DNA of 64,000 nt. Origin: an uncultured Duncaniella sp. GTDB taxonomy: Bacteria > Bacteroidota > Bacteroidia > Bacteroidales > Muribaculaceae. The notes under the pieces were generated by a model. The model was given only the letters and a program-made list of their open reading frames with translations. It was not told the DNA's origin and ran no database searches. The stretch covers positions 1-64,000 of the forward strand of contig NZ_CAJTMT010000010.1 of assembly GCF_910577345.1 (NCBI RefSeq). The letters are read 5' to 3'. Positions within the stretch are counted from its first letter, which is position 1. Every line of letters starts with the position of its first letter. The position numbers and the translations under genes were made by a program. Positions 1-6,863 of the stretch are shown here, piece after piece.

Positions 1-228
1 TTGACAATGGAATGTGAGGTTATATCAATCAACGATGAACTCGGAGAAACCCGTGTTGTCGGTAAAGTAGTCAATCTTCAGGCGGAAGAAAACCTGTTCA
101 ATGAAGCCGGACAACTTGATTATTCATTGCTCCGTCCCATCTCCTACGATTCTGAAACACGCAGTTATCGTGAATTGGGAGGTATCATCGGCAAGGCATT
201 CCATGATGGCTCACAACTAATCAAATAA
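1..228 (+). CDS. flavin reductase-like protein, C-terminal part
   Basis: The reading frame is already open at base 1, so this is the last 75 codons of a longer gene cut by the window edge; the TTG at position 1 is not a real start. The residues (a hydrophobic strand with VVGKVVN, then NEAGQLDYSLLRPISYD and a Tyr-Arg-Glu-Leu-Gly-Gly tail) resemble the C-terminus of the FMN-binding flavin reductase/flavoredoxin family, in which the Leu-Asp-Pro/Leu-Arg-Pro-like turn precedes the final strand. Family members are normally about 180 to 200 residues and bind FMN in the cytoplasm. The gene ends 4 bases before the exported flavodoxin, so the two are probably one redox operon. Family assignment from a fragment is moderately secure. 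Confidence 0.65.
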   Translation: MTMECEVISINDELGETRVVGKVVNLQAEENLFNEAGQLDYSLLRPISYDSETRSYRELGGIIGKAFHDGSQLIK

Positions 229-232
229 GAGG

Positions 233-796
233 ATGAAGATAAAAAACATAATAAACTCGGTCATGGCGATAGCCGCTCTGTTGTTCAGTTTCAACCTCTC
301 AGCGACCGAACCTACCGCAAAAACAGGAAAAGACATGAAATCCATAATAGTCTATTTCACCCATTCAGGCAATACAGAGCTTGCCGCTAAAAAATTGGCG
401 GAAGTGACAGGTTCGCCAATAGTTCGGCTACTTCCTGCCGAGCCATATACAGCAGCCGATGTCGATTGGGTAAACGAACAGTCACGATGCACTCAAGAGC
501 ATCTAAACCAGACATTACGTCCCGCAATCAAGCCATTGGACGTGGATTTCAGTCAATATGACACCGTTTTTATCGGCTTTCCTATCTGGTGGCACGAAGA
601 GCCGGCTGTAATCCGCACCTTCCTTGATACCACGGATTTGAAAGGCAAGGAACTTTATCCCTTCTGCACATCATACGAAAGCCCTATGTCGGAGGCTGAC
701 GCAACTTTGCAGAAAGGTTATCCTACCCTCAAATGGCACACTGGCCTCCGACTTCCGGCAAGCACCGACAAAATCAAGGAATGGATAGAAAAATAA
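233..796 (+). CDS. exported flavodoxin-like protein
   Basis: A 187-residue protein with an N-terminal signal peptide (Lys-Ile-Lys-Lys start, hydrophobic core about residues 8 to 24 ending Asn-Leu-Ser-Ala) and a flavodoxin fold. The phosphate-binding loop is visible as YFTHSGNTELAAKKLAE near residues 41 to 57, and the FPIWWHEEPAVIRTFLD segment is the loop that contacts the isoalloxazine ring in the flavodoxin_4 group. Known members bind FMN noncovalently and carry single electrons; the partner is unknown. The ATG lies 4 bases after the stop of the flavin reductase fragment, which supports one transcript and a shared reductive role. An exported flavodoxin is less usual than a cytoplasmic one but is common in Bacteroidales. 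Confidence 0.85.
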   Translation: MKIKNIINSVMAIAALLFSFNLSATEPTAKTGKDMKSIIVYFTHSGNTELAAKKLAEVTGSPIVRLLPAEPYTAADVDWVNEQSRCTQEHLNQTLRPAIKPLDVDFSQYDTVFIGFPIWWHEEPAVIRTFLDTTDLKGKELYPFCTSYESPMSEADATLQKGYPTLKWHTGLRLPASTDKIKEWIEK

Positions 797-844
797 CCGA
801 CCACACAGAAACCCTCAGGTTTTTGCATACATCACCAATCTAAT

Positions 845-914
845 ATTAATAATAGGTTAATCGAGCATTAATAATAGGTCAAGCAAATAATCAGTCAAAT
901 TAATAATCGGTTAA
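845..914. repeat. three AT-rich direct repeats (16-mer)
   Basis: Copies at 845-860 (ATTAATAATAGGTTAA), 867-882 (one T to C change) and 899-914 (one A to C change), with a weaker fourth match around 884-897. They sit between the flavodoxin gene and the next small gene, where no coding sequence is seen from 797 to about 1060. Function is unknown; they may be regulator sites or simple AT-rich slippage products. Confidence 0.5.
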
Positions 915-928
915 ACAAACCCAATGAA

Positions 929-968
929 AAAGTCAGGCTTCAAGTAGTGATACTCGGTGCCTGACTTT
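929..968 (+). terminator. stem-loop, probable terminator of the flavodoxin operon
   Basis: Ten-base perfect arms (AAAGTCAGGC at 929-938 and GCCTGACTTT at 959-968) with a 20-base loop, ending in a short T run. It lies 133 bases after the flavodoxin stop and upstream of nothing transcribed in the same direction except the weak small membrane gene. Confidence 0.5.
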
Positions 969-1060
969 GTTATGCCTTGATTTATTTCTCTTGAAATTAG
1001 TGTCTGACTTTTGTCTACCCCACCTAAAAAATCAAAAGCCTCGTAATATTGCCAATTAAA

Positions 1061-1198
1061 TCATGTTTTTATACTGTGCAACGGAGCTATACTGTCGGTG
1101 TTGCCGGTACGTCGCCCTGAGCCGATAATGGTATTGTTCGCGCCGATAAGTTGAGTAAACCGTTGGGACTTGTTAGAGTAAACTTTATTGTCGGCCAT
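1061..1198 (-). CDS. possible small ORF (45 aa)
   Basis: An ATG-started frame of 45 codons (MADNKVYSNKSQRF... ending LHSIKT) opposite to and diverging from the small membrane gene. Its composition looks protein-like (few rare residues, Asn/Ser/Thr/Gly-rich), but there is no recognised family and no strong promoter. It could equally be a remnant of a larger gene. Listed only because it is the sole coding-like signal between 797 and 1238. Confidence 0.2.
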   Translation of the reverse strand: MADNKVYSNKSQRFTQLIGANNTIIGSGRRTGNTDSIAPLHSIKT

Positions 1199-1238
1199 TT
1201 GGTTTTATATTAAAACACAAACAGTTAATACTTTGGAT

Positions 1239-1454
1239 ATGTCAATACTATTTTATATTGGTATTATAATGGTCTTTCTATCTTTCATCCCTTGGCTTTT
1301 ACTAAGTAGTAAAATGATGAGAGATAAGAAAGAGTATGAGCAGTTGCCGCTTAAAATGAAAGAGATTGAAGCAGATTACAAAAGGAAACGATTTTATTTG
1401 ATGCTATTCCAATTAGCAGGTATCATCATTGCTATAATCGGAGTCCTGTGCTGA
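1239..1454 (+). CDS. small two-helix membrane protein, unknown
   Basis: 71 residues from the internal ATG at 1239; the longer frame from the TTG at 1188 adds 17 residues with no membrane or start signal and overlaps the divergent small ORF. The protein has a first hydrophobic helix (about residues 3 to 24), a charged Lys/Glu-rich middle of about 28 residues likely to be cytoplasmic or coiled, and a second helix (about residues 51 to 69) ending in Cys. I do not recognise a family. It is AT-rich compared with the his genes later in the window. Confidence 0.4.
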   Translation: MSILFYIGIIMVFLSFIPWLLLSSKMMRDKKEYEQLPLKMKEIEADYKRKRFYLMLFQLAGIIIAIIGVLC

Positions 1455-1524
1455 TACCGTTCCTGTGCGGGTGCGTCAAAATTCATAGTGCACCCTCTTT
1501 TCATGACAGAAAGAAAACCATATA

Positions 1525-1559
1525 ACAAGGAGACTGTGCAAAAAACGCAGCCTCCTTGT
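1525..1559 (+). terminator. stem-loop terminator
   Basis: ACAAGGAG, then CTG and GC, pair with GC, CAG and CTCCTTGT around an A-rich loop, followed by TT. It closes the small membrane gene and insulates the Crp/Fnr gene that follows. Confidence 0.55.
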
Positions 1560-1663
1560 TCTGTAACTTCAACGCTAATGCGGAACGCGTTATAGGGACT
1601 TCTATCATATATGAGATCGTGCGTTTTTTATTTAAATGTAAATTTGTTTCAGAAAATAAATAC

Positions 1664-1671
1664 TAATTTTG
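1664..1671 (+). promoter_or_regulatory. -7 box of the Crp/Fnr regulator gene
   Basis: TAATTTTG matches the Bacteroidota -7 consensus TAnnTTTG and lies about 75 bases ahead of the ATG at 1746. This makes the TTG at 1728 an unneeded alternative start. Confidence 0.5.
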
Positions 1672-1745
1672 CTTTTGGCAACTTATGGGTTGTCGTAAAG
1701 AGGTAGAGCAATAAGAATATCTATTTTTTGCAGCGTCAACTGAGT

Positions 1746-2321
1746 ATGATAGAGCATTTCAATACATATATCGAAGAGATTGATTTTGATGCCTGGCGCG
1801 AGTTGTGTGTCAGCAGGGGGTCTTTGCGGCGTTTTGCCAAAGGGGAGGAGTTCGTTTCAATCGGCGAGGTGGGACGTTATATCGGATATATCGTTTCCGG
1901 GACGCTTAAATATGTGGCACGTTCCACTGATGGTACGGAGCATGTGATGGGACTGGTGTTTGACGAAGGATTGGTTGCTGACTGGCCATTTTGCATATAC
2001 GGACAAAAAGCTAAACTGGCCATAGTAGCAGTCTCGGACTGTGAGATTTACTGCATCCCAACCAAGGATGTCAATGAGATGATTGACGCCGATCCGGATT
2101 TTAAAGATATTGTGATGCACTCGACTGAAGCTGTTTATACAACTGTCTATGACCGTTATGTAGATTTATATGTCAAATCACCTCAGCAGCGTTACGATGA
2201 ACTTGTCAAATACCACCCAAATCTTTTTGACCTCTTTTCGCTCAAAGACATCGCTTCATTCCTCAACATTACGCCCACTCATCTGAGCCGACTGCGAAAA
2301 AACGACAAAAAACAGTGTTAA
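1746..2321 (+). CDS. Crp/Fnr-family transcription regulator
   Basis: 191 residues from ATG 1746. The N-terminal half is a cyclic-nucleotide-binding-type beta roll (FAKGEEFVSIGEVGRYIGYIVSG region, residues about 35 to 55, then LVFDEGLVADWPFC) and the C-terminal part is a winged helix with the recognition segment SLKDIASFLNITPTHLSRLR (about residues 164 to 183). There is no CxxC-type iron-sulfur cluster motif like that of Fnr, so the ligand cannot be guessed; many Bacteroidota members of this shape respond to redox or metabolites. Its last codons merge into a palindrome and promoter in front of the hydrolase gene, and a second copy of its C-terminal 20 codons survives as a fossil at 5457. That layout suggests it regulates the adjacent genes. 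Confidence 0.88.
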   Translation: MIEHFNTYIEEIDFDAWRELCVSRGSLRRFAKGEEFVSIGEVGRYIGYIVSGTLKYVARSTDGTEHVMGLVFDEGLVADWPFCIYGQKAKLAIVAVSDCEIYCIPTKDVNEMIDADPDFKDIVMHSTEAVYTTVYDRYVDLYVKSPQQRYDELVKYHPNLFDLFSLKDIASFLNITPTHLSRLRKNDKKQC

Positions 2322-2330
2322 AAACCTTGA

Positions 2331-2377
2331 CTCTCAACATATGTTGAGAGTTTTTATTTTTATTGGTTGTAACTTTG
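2331..2377 (+). promoter_or_regulatory. palindromic operator plus -7 box, copy A
   Basis: A perfect 20-base palindrome CTCTCAACATATGTTGAGAG (2331-2350) is followed by TTTTTATTTTTATTGG and the -7 box TAACTTTG (2370-2377), about 60 bases ahead of the hydrolase ATG. The palindrome centre lies 30 bases upstream of the -7 box, which would put it near -41 from the start of transcription, the class II position used by Crp/Fnr activators. The same unit recurs at 4423 and 5533. The palindrome followed by T-rich DNA could also act as a terminator for the crp gene. Confidence 0.6.
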
Positions 2378-2437
2378 CGGACGGGTAGGCTATCTTTAGT
2401 CTAACACAACTTTGATTAAACAATAAAACAACTCAAA

Positions 2438-3808
2438 ATGAATAAATTAAAAATGAAAGGAGTTCTATTATACCTGACTTTATGCGCCATATCTTCGATT
2501 AGCCTTCAAGCAGAATCCACTACGGCTTTATCGGGCGCATGGAGAGGAGAACTGAGAATGGGGAATTTTGCGTTGCCCCTTGTATTCAATTTCAATGAGG
2601 CACCCGATGGATCTCCGACATTTACACTTGATTCTCCACAACAAAATGTAAAAGGATTACCATTGATGGTCAATTATTTGTCATCCGACAGCATATCTGT
2701 TTCCGCTGGAAATATCGGTGCAACATACGATGCCCGTATAGTTGGGAGTGAGATTGACGGAGTATTCTCTCAGAGAGGCTACAATTTCCCATTGAGATTA
2801 ATTCCAGAGGAGCCAATAGACTTGCGACGTCCTCAGACTCCGAAGCCACCATACCCCTATCAAATGTCAGATACCACTTTCACAGCTTCCGATGGAATTA
2901 TACTTGCAGGCACTATGACGGTTCCTCCAAATGCGACTGAAAATACTCCGGTGGTAGTTATGGTCACTGGGAGCGGTCCGCAAAATAGAGATGAAGAAGG
3001 GTTCGAACATCATCCTTTTGCCGTCATTGCTGATTATCTTGCCCGCAATGGAATCGCATCTTTTCGTTATGATGACCGTGGAGTCGGACATTCGGAAGGA
3101 AATTTCGCAACATCAACATTAACTACATTTGAAACGGACTGCGAATCGGCAGTGAAGTTTGTGCGCGGTTTGAAACGTTTTGGTAATGTTGGCATACTCG
3201 GTCATTCAGAAGGCGGTACTATCGCCATGCTTCTTGCAGCGAAACATATACCAGATTTCATCGTTTCTTTGGCCGGCATGGCAATCCAAGGCAAACAAAC
3301 TATTCTTGACCAAAATCGACATCATATGGAGGGAATGGGACTTGCTGGAAATGAAATAGAAGGTAGTATAGCCGTGATTGATACCGTTTTCGATGAAATA
3401 ATTAGAGGCAAACCTGCCTCTTCGATTGATGTTAACAAAATTGCACAATCAATGGGTGTAACGGTACCTACGGCAGTGATGTCATCGCTCAAGCAAAATG
3501 TTGCTGCCTATACGCCATACTTTGCCGAGTTGATTGCAGTTGATGCAGGAGCCGAAATAAAGAATATAAACTGCCCGTTTCTTGCCATCAACGGAACGCT
3601 CGACACTCAGGTTGATGCCAGTAAAAATCTCGGAGTGATACGACGGGCCAAAAGCAAGAAAGCTGTAGTGAAAGAATTGGAAGGACTCAACCATTTACTT
3701 CAACATGCCTCAACGGGAGAGATAGCTGAGTATTCGGGAATCCGCGAGACAATCGCTCCCGAAGTTCTGGAAATTATTGTGGACTTCATTGACGGAATTT
3801 CAAAATAA
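2438..3808 (+). CDS. exported alpha/beta hydrolase (serine esterase/peptidase type)
   Basis: 456 residues with a signal peptide (about residues 1 to 26), an N-terminal beta-rich domain of about 110 residues, and an alpha/beta hydrolase domain from about residue 145. The nucleophile motif is GHSEGG at 255-260 (Ser257), with probable acid Asp389 (NGTLDTQVD) and base His419 (GLNHLLQ). The oxyanion-hole segment is VTGSGPQNRDEEG around 176-188. This arrangement matches Bacteroidota homologues of EstD-like and S9-like hydrolases of unsettled substrate. It is the first gene after the Crp-type operator copy A, so it is the likeliest target of the Crp regulator. Substrate is not predictable from sequence. 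Confidence 0.82.
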   Translation: MNKLKMKGVLLYLTLCAISSISLQAESTTALSGAWRGELRMGNFALPLVFNFNEAPDGSPTFTLDSPQQNVKGLPLMVNYLSSDSISVSAGNIGATYDARIVGSEIDGVFSQRGYNFPLRLIPEEPIDLRRPQTPKPPYPYQMSDTTFTASDGIILAGTMTVPPNATENTPVVVMVTGSGPQNRDEEGFEHHPFAVIADYLARNGIASFRYDDRGVGHSEGNFATSTLTTFETDCESAVKFVRGLKRFGNVGILGHSEGGTIAMLLAAKHIPDFIVSLAGMAIQGKQTILDQNRHHMEGMGLAGNEIEGSIAVIDTVFDEIIRGKPASSIDVNKIAQSMGVTVPTAVMSSLKQNVAAYTPYFAELIAVDAGAEIKNINCPFLAINGTLDTQVDASKNLGVIRRAKSKKAVVKELEGLNHLLQHASTGEIAEYSGIRETIAPEVLEIIVDFIDGISK

Positions 3809-3821
3809 AAAGACCATATCA

Positions 3822-3855
3822 CAGCCCGACGAGAGAAAAATCTTTCGCCGGGCTG
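3822..3855 (+). terminator. stem-loop after the hydrolase gene
   Basis: CAGCCCG pairs with CGGGCTG and an inner CGAGAG pairs with CTTTCG across a 6-base loop. No clear T run follows, so termination strength is uncertain. Confidence 0.45.
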
Positions 3856-3898
3856 AATTGCGATTTATATACAGTCAGCAAAGACTGGAGAGTCCTAT

Positions 3899-4387
3899 TT
3901 GACCATTAAGGACGTAAAGACTGAAACTACTGTCACCTTACATTTTATAGTTGAAGATTTCTATTTGTCTTTCAGAATTGATGAAATTGATGGAACTAAT
4001 ACCAATGAGTTCTTTGAAGTTGGTAGGGAGATAAGATTTATACGCAATGAAGACAATACCAAGCCTTTAAAGGTAATTTGGTGTCAAAATATTACTTTTC
4101 GACCTATGACTGTCGGAGAAGGTATTTTCAAGATCTTTCATAGAGATACAAATATATTCACAATGGAATTTTCGTTGCATCATAAAAGCGATGAAGAGTT
4201 CGCACTGTATGAATATACAATGGGAGGCGATGACGGGTACATGACAATGTTTGACTCCATTTTCAATTTCGATTGGGAAAAAAATATCACATCACTCCCT
4301 TCCGGATCTCAACCTGTGAAAAGAATCGAGATGATACTTACCGACAAAAGCAATGGATGTAAAGTAACATGCAGCCTCCAACAATGA
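3899..4387 (+). CDS. hypothetical protein (162 aa)
   Basis: 162 codons from a TTG at 3899 preceded at 9 bases by GGAG; there is no in-frame ATG upstream before the stop near 3854. The protein is acidic and beta-rich with many aromatic residues, without signal peptide, membrane segment or Cys pattern. I do not recognise a family. Its 3' end runs straight into copy B of the crp-tail/operator unit, so it occupies the place where a second regulator gene would be expected and may be a replacement or remnant cargo. AT-rich codon use. Confidence 0.5.
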   Translation: MTIKDVKTETTVTLHFIVEDFYLSFRIDEIDGTNTNEFFEVGREIRFIRNEDNTKPLKVIWCQNITFRPMTVGEGIFKIFHRDTNIFTMEFSLHHKSDEEFALYEYTMGGDDGYMTMFDSIFNFDWEKNITSLPSGSQPVKRIEMILTDKSNGCKVTCSLQQ

Positions 4388-4422
4388 AGGATATGACGGC
4401 AAACAGTGTTAAAATCCTTGAT

Positions 4423-4468
4423 TCTCAACATTTGTTGAGAGTTTTTATTTTTATTGGTTGTATTTTTG
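4423..4468 (+). promoter_or_regulatory. palindromic operator plus -7 box, copy B
   Basis: TCTCAACATTTGTTGAGA (4423-4440, perfect arms with TT centre) then T-rich spacer and -7 box TATTTTTG (4461-4468), upstream of the GLPGLI gene. Upstream bases from about 4395 (GACGGCAAACAGTGTTAAAATCC) match the end of the crp gene at about 2302-2326, so the unit includes a short crp-tail remnant. Centre-to-box distance is 29.5 bases, the same as the other copies. Confidence 0.6.
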
Positions 4469-4500
4469 CTTGATAATACGACAAAGTATCACCCTGTTAA

Positions 4501-4581
4501 ATGACCATTTTGGGACATGGCCATATACGCACTGTCGAAGAAGTGAATATGGATTTCCTTGAAACCGATTATCACGAATAG
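4501..4581 (+). other. 26-codon ORF, leader or gene fragment
   Basis: An ATG-to-TAG frame (begins MTILGHGHIRTVEE, ends FLETDYHE) lying between promoter copy B and the GLPGLI gene, whose ATG is 2 bases downstream. It may be a relic of a deleted gene or a translated leader. No family is recognised. Confidence 0.25.
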
Positions 4582-4583
4582 AT

Positions 4584-5432
4584 ATGAAACAATTGATTTT
4601 TATACTGCTTTTGTTGGCTGCAACTACGGCATTTGCAAAAGATTATGTCAAGGATGCAGATGCGGCGATTCTTGAAGTTCATTACATACGCACTGCGGTG
4701 AATGATACAACAAAACGGAATTCTCATTTTTCAAGGGATCCTGTGATGCTTAGAATCGGGAAAAACAAATCTGTTTTTTGCGGCACAAAACGCTTATGGC
4801 AGGATTCGATAATGGTATGTGACCCTGCGAGCTTTTGGGCCATGGATCAGGCACGAACTATGAGTGGCAAGCGCGATGATACCCAGTTGGCATGTGGTTA
4901 TTATTGGAACTATATCTATAAGAATATTCCTGAAGGCAAAGTTACGGAACGTTGCTATTTTGATATGGAGCGATGGCAGTATTCAGAGGATTGGGAGAAA
5001 CCCGAATGGGTGATTGGGGATAGCACCAAGACCATATTGGGTTATGAATGTGTTGAGGCTATTGCCGATTATCGTGGGCGAAGATGGATAGCTTGGTTCG
5101 CACCTGAGATTCCCATTCAGGATGGACCATGGAAACTTTGCGGTCTGCCGGGGTTGATTCTTGAAGCTCATGATGCCAACAATGATTATGTCTTTGAAGC
5201 AAATGGCCTTGTGCAGAATCCCAATTCAGAAGTCGGAATTTTTACTTATGATGATAAATGGGGCTTCACCACAGTGACCCGTGACAAGTTTTTCAACAAT
5301 TGGTGGAAGTTTCAGCACTCAAATTTTGCTGCTAAAATTCAGGCAGCGTATGGTGTCGGTACAGCTTCAACTAATGAAAAATCCGAAGTCAACTTCGACA
5401 AGGAGGAAACCAACTATCCTCACGACTTATGA
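4584..5432 (+). CDS. GLPGLI family protein
   Basis: 282 residues with a signal peptide (about 1 to 18, KQLIFILLLLAATTAFA). The family hallmark is present as CGLPGLI (roughly residues 196 to 202) after the WFAPEIPIQDGPWK segment, and the preceding KTILGYECVEA motif is also typical. GLPGLI proteins are periplasmic or surface-exposed Bacteroidota proteins often encoded beside outer-membrane beta-barrel receptors; their biochemical role is not established. Here a beta-barrel receptor lies 1.4 kb downstream and the gene follows Crp-type operator copy B. It ends 24 bases before the fossil crp tail. Confidence 0.85.
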   Translation: MKQLIFILLLLAATTAFAKDYVKDADAAILEVHYIRTAVNDTTKRNSHFSRDPVMLRIGKNKSVFCGTKRLWQDSIMVCDPASFWAMDQARTMSGKRDDTQLACGYYWNYIYKNIPEGKVTERCYFDMERWQYSEDWEKPEWVIGDSTKTILGYECVEAIADYRGRRWIAWFAPEIPIQDGPWKLCGLPGLILEAHDANNDYVFEANGLVQNPNSEVGIFTYDDKWGFTTVTRDKFFNNWWKFQHSNFAAKIQAAYGVGTASTNEKSEVNFDKEETNYPHDL

Positions 5433-5456
5433 ACCGACTGATATTCATATATTGGT

Positions 5457-5519
5457 ATTCTCAATATCAGGCCTCTACATCTGAGTCGATTGCGAAAAAA
5501 TGATAGCAAAAAATGCTAA
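5457..5519 (+). pseudogene. fossil C-terminus of a second Crp/Fnr gene
   Basis: Twenty codons plus TAA read ILNIRPLHLSRLRKNDSKKC, aligning without gaps except one residue to the end of the intact regulator (FLNITPTHLSRLRKNDKKQC). The remaining about 170 codons are absent. The reading frame has no start of its own. The match continues into the operator/promoter unit downstream (copy C). This shows an ancestral duplication of regulator plus promoter followed by deletion of the regulator body. Confidence 0.8.
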
Positions 5520-5532
5520 AATCCATGACTTG

Positions 5533-5575
5533 CGACATTTGTTGATAGTTTTTATTTTTATTTGTGGTATCTTTG
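5533..5575 (+). promoter_or_regulatory. decayed operator plus -7 box, copy C
   Basis: CGACATTTGTTG (5533-5544) is a one-mismatch version of the CAACA-NN-TGTTG core seen in copies A and B, followed by the same T-rich spacer and the -7 box TATCTTTG (5568-5575). It drives the small lipoprotein gene starting 23 bases downstream. Loss of palindrome symmetry suggests weaker or lost control. Confidence 0.55.
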
Positions 5576-5597
5576 TACAAATTACGTTTCAAGAAAT

Positions 5598-5786
5598 ATG
5601 CGAAATAAGCGCCTCAAAATATCGTCTTTGATACTTGCAGCCTGTTGTATATGGTTGTGGTGTAGTTCCTGTGGGCTGAAGAAAAGTGTTTCGCTCACAA
5701 CCGGGAGGTATGATAATGTGTCGTCACGCAATTTCCAATCTGATATTGAAATTTCCCGTGACACAGTTGCCACGTATCATTTTTAG
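5598..5786 (+). CDS. small putative lipoprotein (62 aa)
   Basis: Start chosen at ATG 5598, because an earlier TTG at 5562 lies within the promoter. The protein has a basic N-terminus (MRNKRLK), a hydrophobic stretch and a Cys-rich lipobox-like segment WLWCSSC (about residues 20 to 26), then only about 36 residues. It may be a real small lipoprotein or the stub of a longer one; the sequence after Cys (KKSVSLTTGRYDN) resembles the start of larger Bacteroidota lipoproteins. It stands directly before the membrane winged-helix gene (44 bases). Confidence 0.45.
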   Translation: MRNKRLKISSLILAACCIWLWCSSCGLKKSVSLTTGRYDNVSSRNFQSDIEISRDTVATYHF

Positions 5787-5829
5787 TGAGAGATATGAGG
5801 TGTGTAAATAGCAAATTTAGATTTTGAAT

Positions 5830-6690
5830 ATGAATGGAATTATGAAAATAGCGGATAAGAATGGGAAAATGCTCCGATACGGAATGTTGGTTCCTTTGGC
5901 TTTGATGATAGCATCTGTCGTGTCGAGTTGCCTCTCATATTCCAACGCTAAAACAAGCATCGCGAATGACCTTAACGATGCTATGATTGCATTGGTTCAT
6001 GAAAACAGCGAATTGTGGACCCGTCAGGATACCATCACGGCATTGAGAAAAATGCATGAAGCCACCCGCAAACCGCTCATCTATCAAGCATCTGATTTGA
6101 ATTTCAGAAATTCTGTTCTGAAAGATCAGGCATATTTCACTCTTGCCTTGGTTGACGAGAAGAGGACTGCGCCTAAACTCCAAGGGAATAAAATTGCCTC
6201 GGATTCCATAATGCTTGTGCCTGAACGGGCAGTCGATGGAGTTGCAATACAGGTTCAAGGTTTCGCTGACTGTTCGATGGTATCAGTGTTTGCCGCTTCC
6301 GATCAGACGTTGCCCAGTGTCCTTTTCGCTCTCTCCATCCTTTCGATGGCGGGTATGTTTTTATTGCCACGAAAAGTTATCGGCCTGCCCATTGCTTTGC
6401 AAGAAACAGAACTGCCGGAAATGGCAGGCATTCCGCTACATTCGACCGAACATATTCTTGACGGAATCAAACTCACTCCTATGCAGCGACGGTTTGCCCG
6501 GATGCTTCTGGAGGCACCCGATATGAGAGTTGACAAAGCCACACTTTGCTCAGCCCTTTGGGACAATAAGAGCAATGCGGAGGAATCACTTTATACCTTG
6601 GTGAGACGCACAAAAACGGCTCTTGCAGAAACTGATATCGAAATAATCTGTAACCGAGGAGAGTCTTATGAGCTTCGTGTAAGTGGCTGA
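5830..6690 (+). CDS. membrane-anchored winged-helix regulator (ToxR-like topology)
   Basis: About 286 residues. A first hydrophobic helix (about 17 to 36), an extracytoplasmic domain of about 125 residues, a second helix (VLFALSILSMAGMFLLP, about 165 to 181) and a C-terminal OmpR/PhoB-type winged helix (LTPMQRRFARMLLEAPDMRVDK to the end, about residues 215 to 286). DNA binding from a membrane-tethered protein with an outside sensor resembles ToxR/CadC, although here the DNA-binding domain is C-terminal. The ligand is unknown. Just after its stop codon lie three exactly 11-bp-phased TGTCAG repeats, the kind of array this domain family binds, in front of the outer-membrane receptor gene. That suggests direct control of the receptor. 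Confidence 0.78.
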   Translation: MNGIMKIADKNGKMLRYGMLVPLALMIASVVSSCLSYSNAKTSIANDLNDAMIALVHENSELWTRQDTITALRKMHEATRKPLIYQASDLNFRNSVLKDQAYFTLALVDEKRTAPKLQGNKIASDSIMLVPERAVDGVAIQVQGFADCSMVSVFAASDQTLPSVLFALSILSMAGMFLLPRKVIGLPIALQETELPEMAGIPLHSTEHILDGIKLTPMQRRFARMLLEAPDMRVDKATLCSALWDNKSNAEESLYTLVRRTKTALAETDIEIICNRGESYELRVSG

Positions 6691-6700
6691 CACGCTGCAT

Positions 6701-6750
6701 TGTCAGTGTTTTGTCAGATAAATGTCAGACAAAATTTTAGGTCTTGTCGG
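6701..6750 (+). promoter_or_regulatory. 11-bp phased TGTCAG direct repeats
   Basis: TGTCAG begins at 6701, 6712 and 6723, an exact 11-base period, and TGTCGG begins at 6745, two periods later. An inverted CTGACA is at 6687. OmpR/PhoB-type winged helices bind head-to-tail to 11-bp direct repeats (the Pho box has a TGTCA core). The array lies 11 bases after the winged-helix gene and about 115 bases before the receptor ATG. Confidence 0.65.
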
Positions 6751-6863
6751 TACTTTTTCATTTGCTTTGCAGCCAAAAACAACCGCCGCTACTAACGGCT
6801 ATGAGAGCGATTTTCGCTTTATCTCTACCGCGTGTCGGAGGTTAAAGAAAAACTCGTTTTAGC

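Noticed and set aside
1188..1238. Longer small membrane protein from TTG 1188
   Set aside because: The extra residues precede any helix and overlap a divergent frame; ATG 1239 gives a compact two-helix protein.
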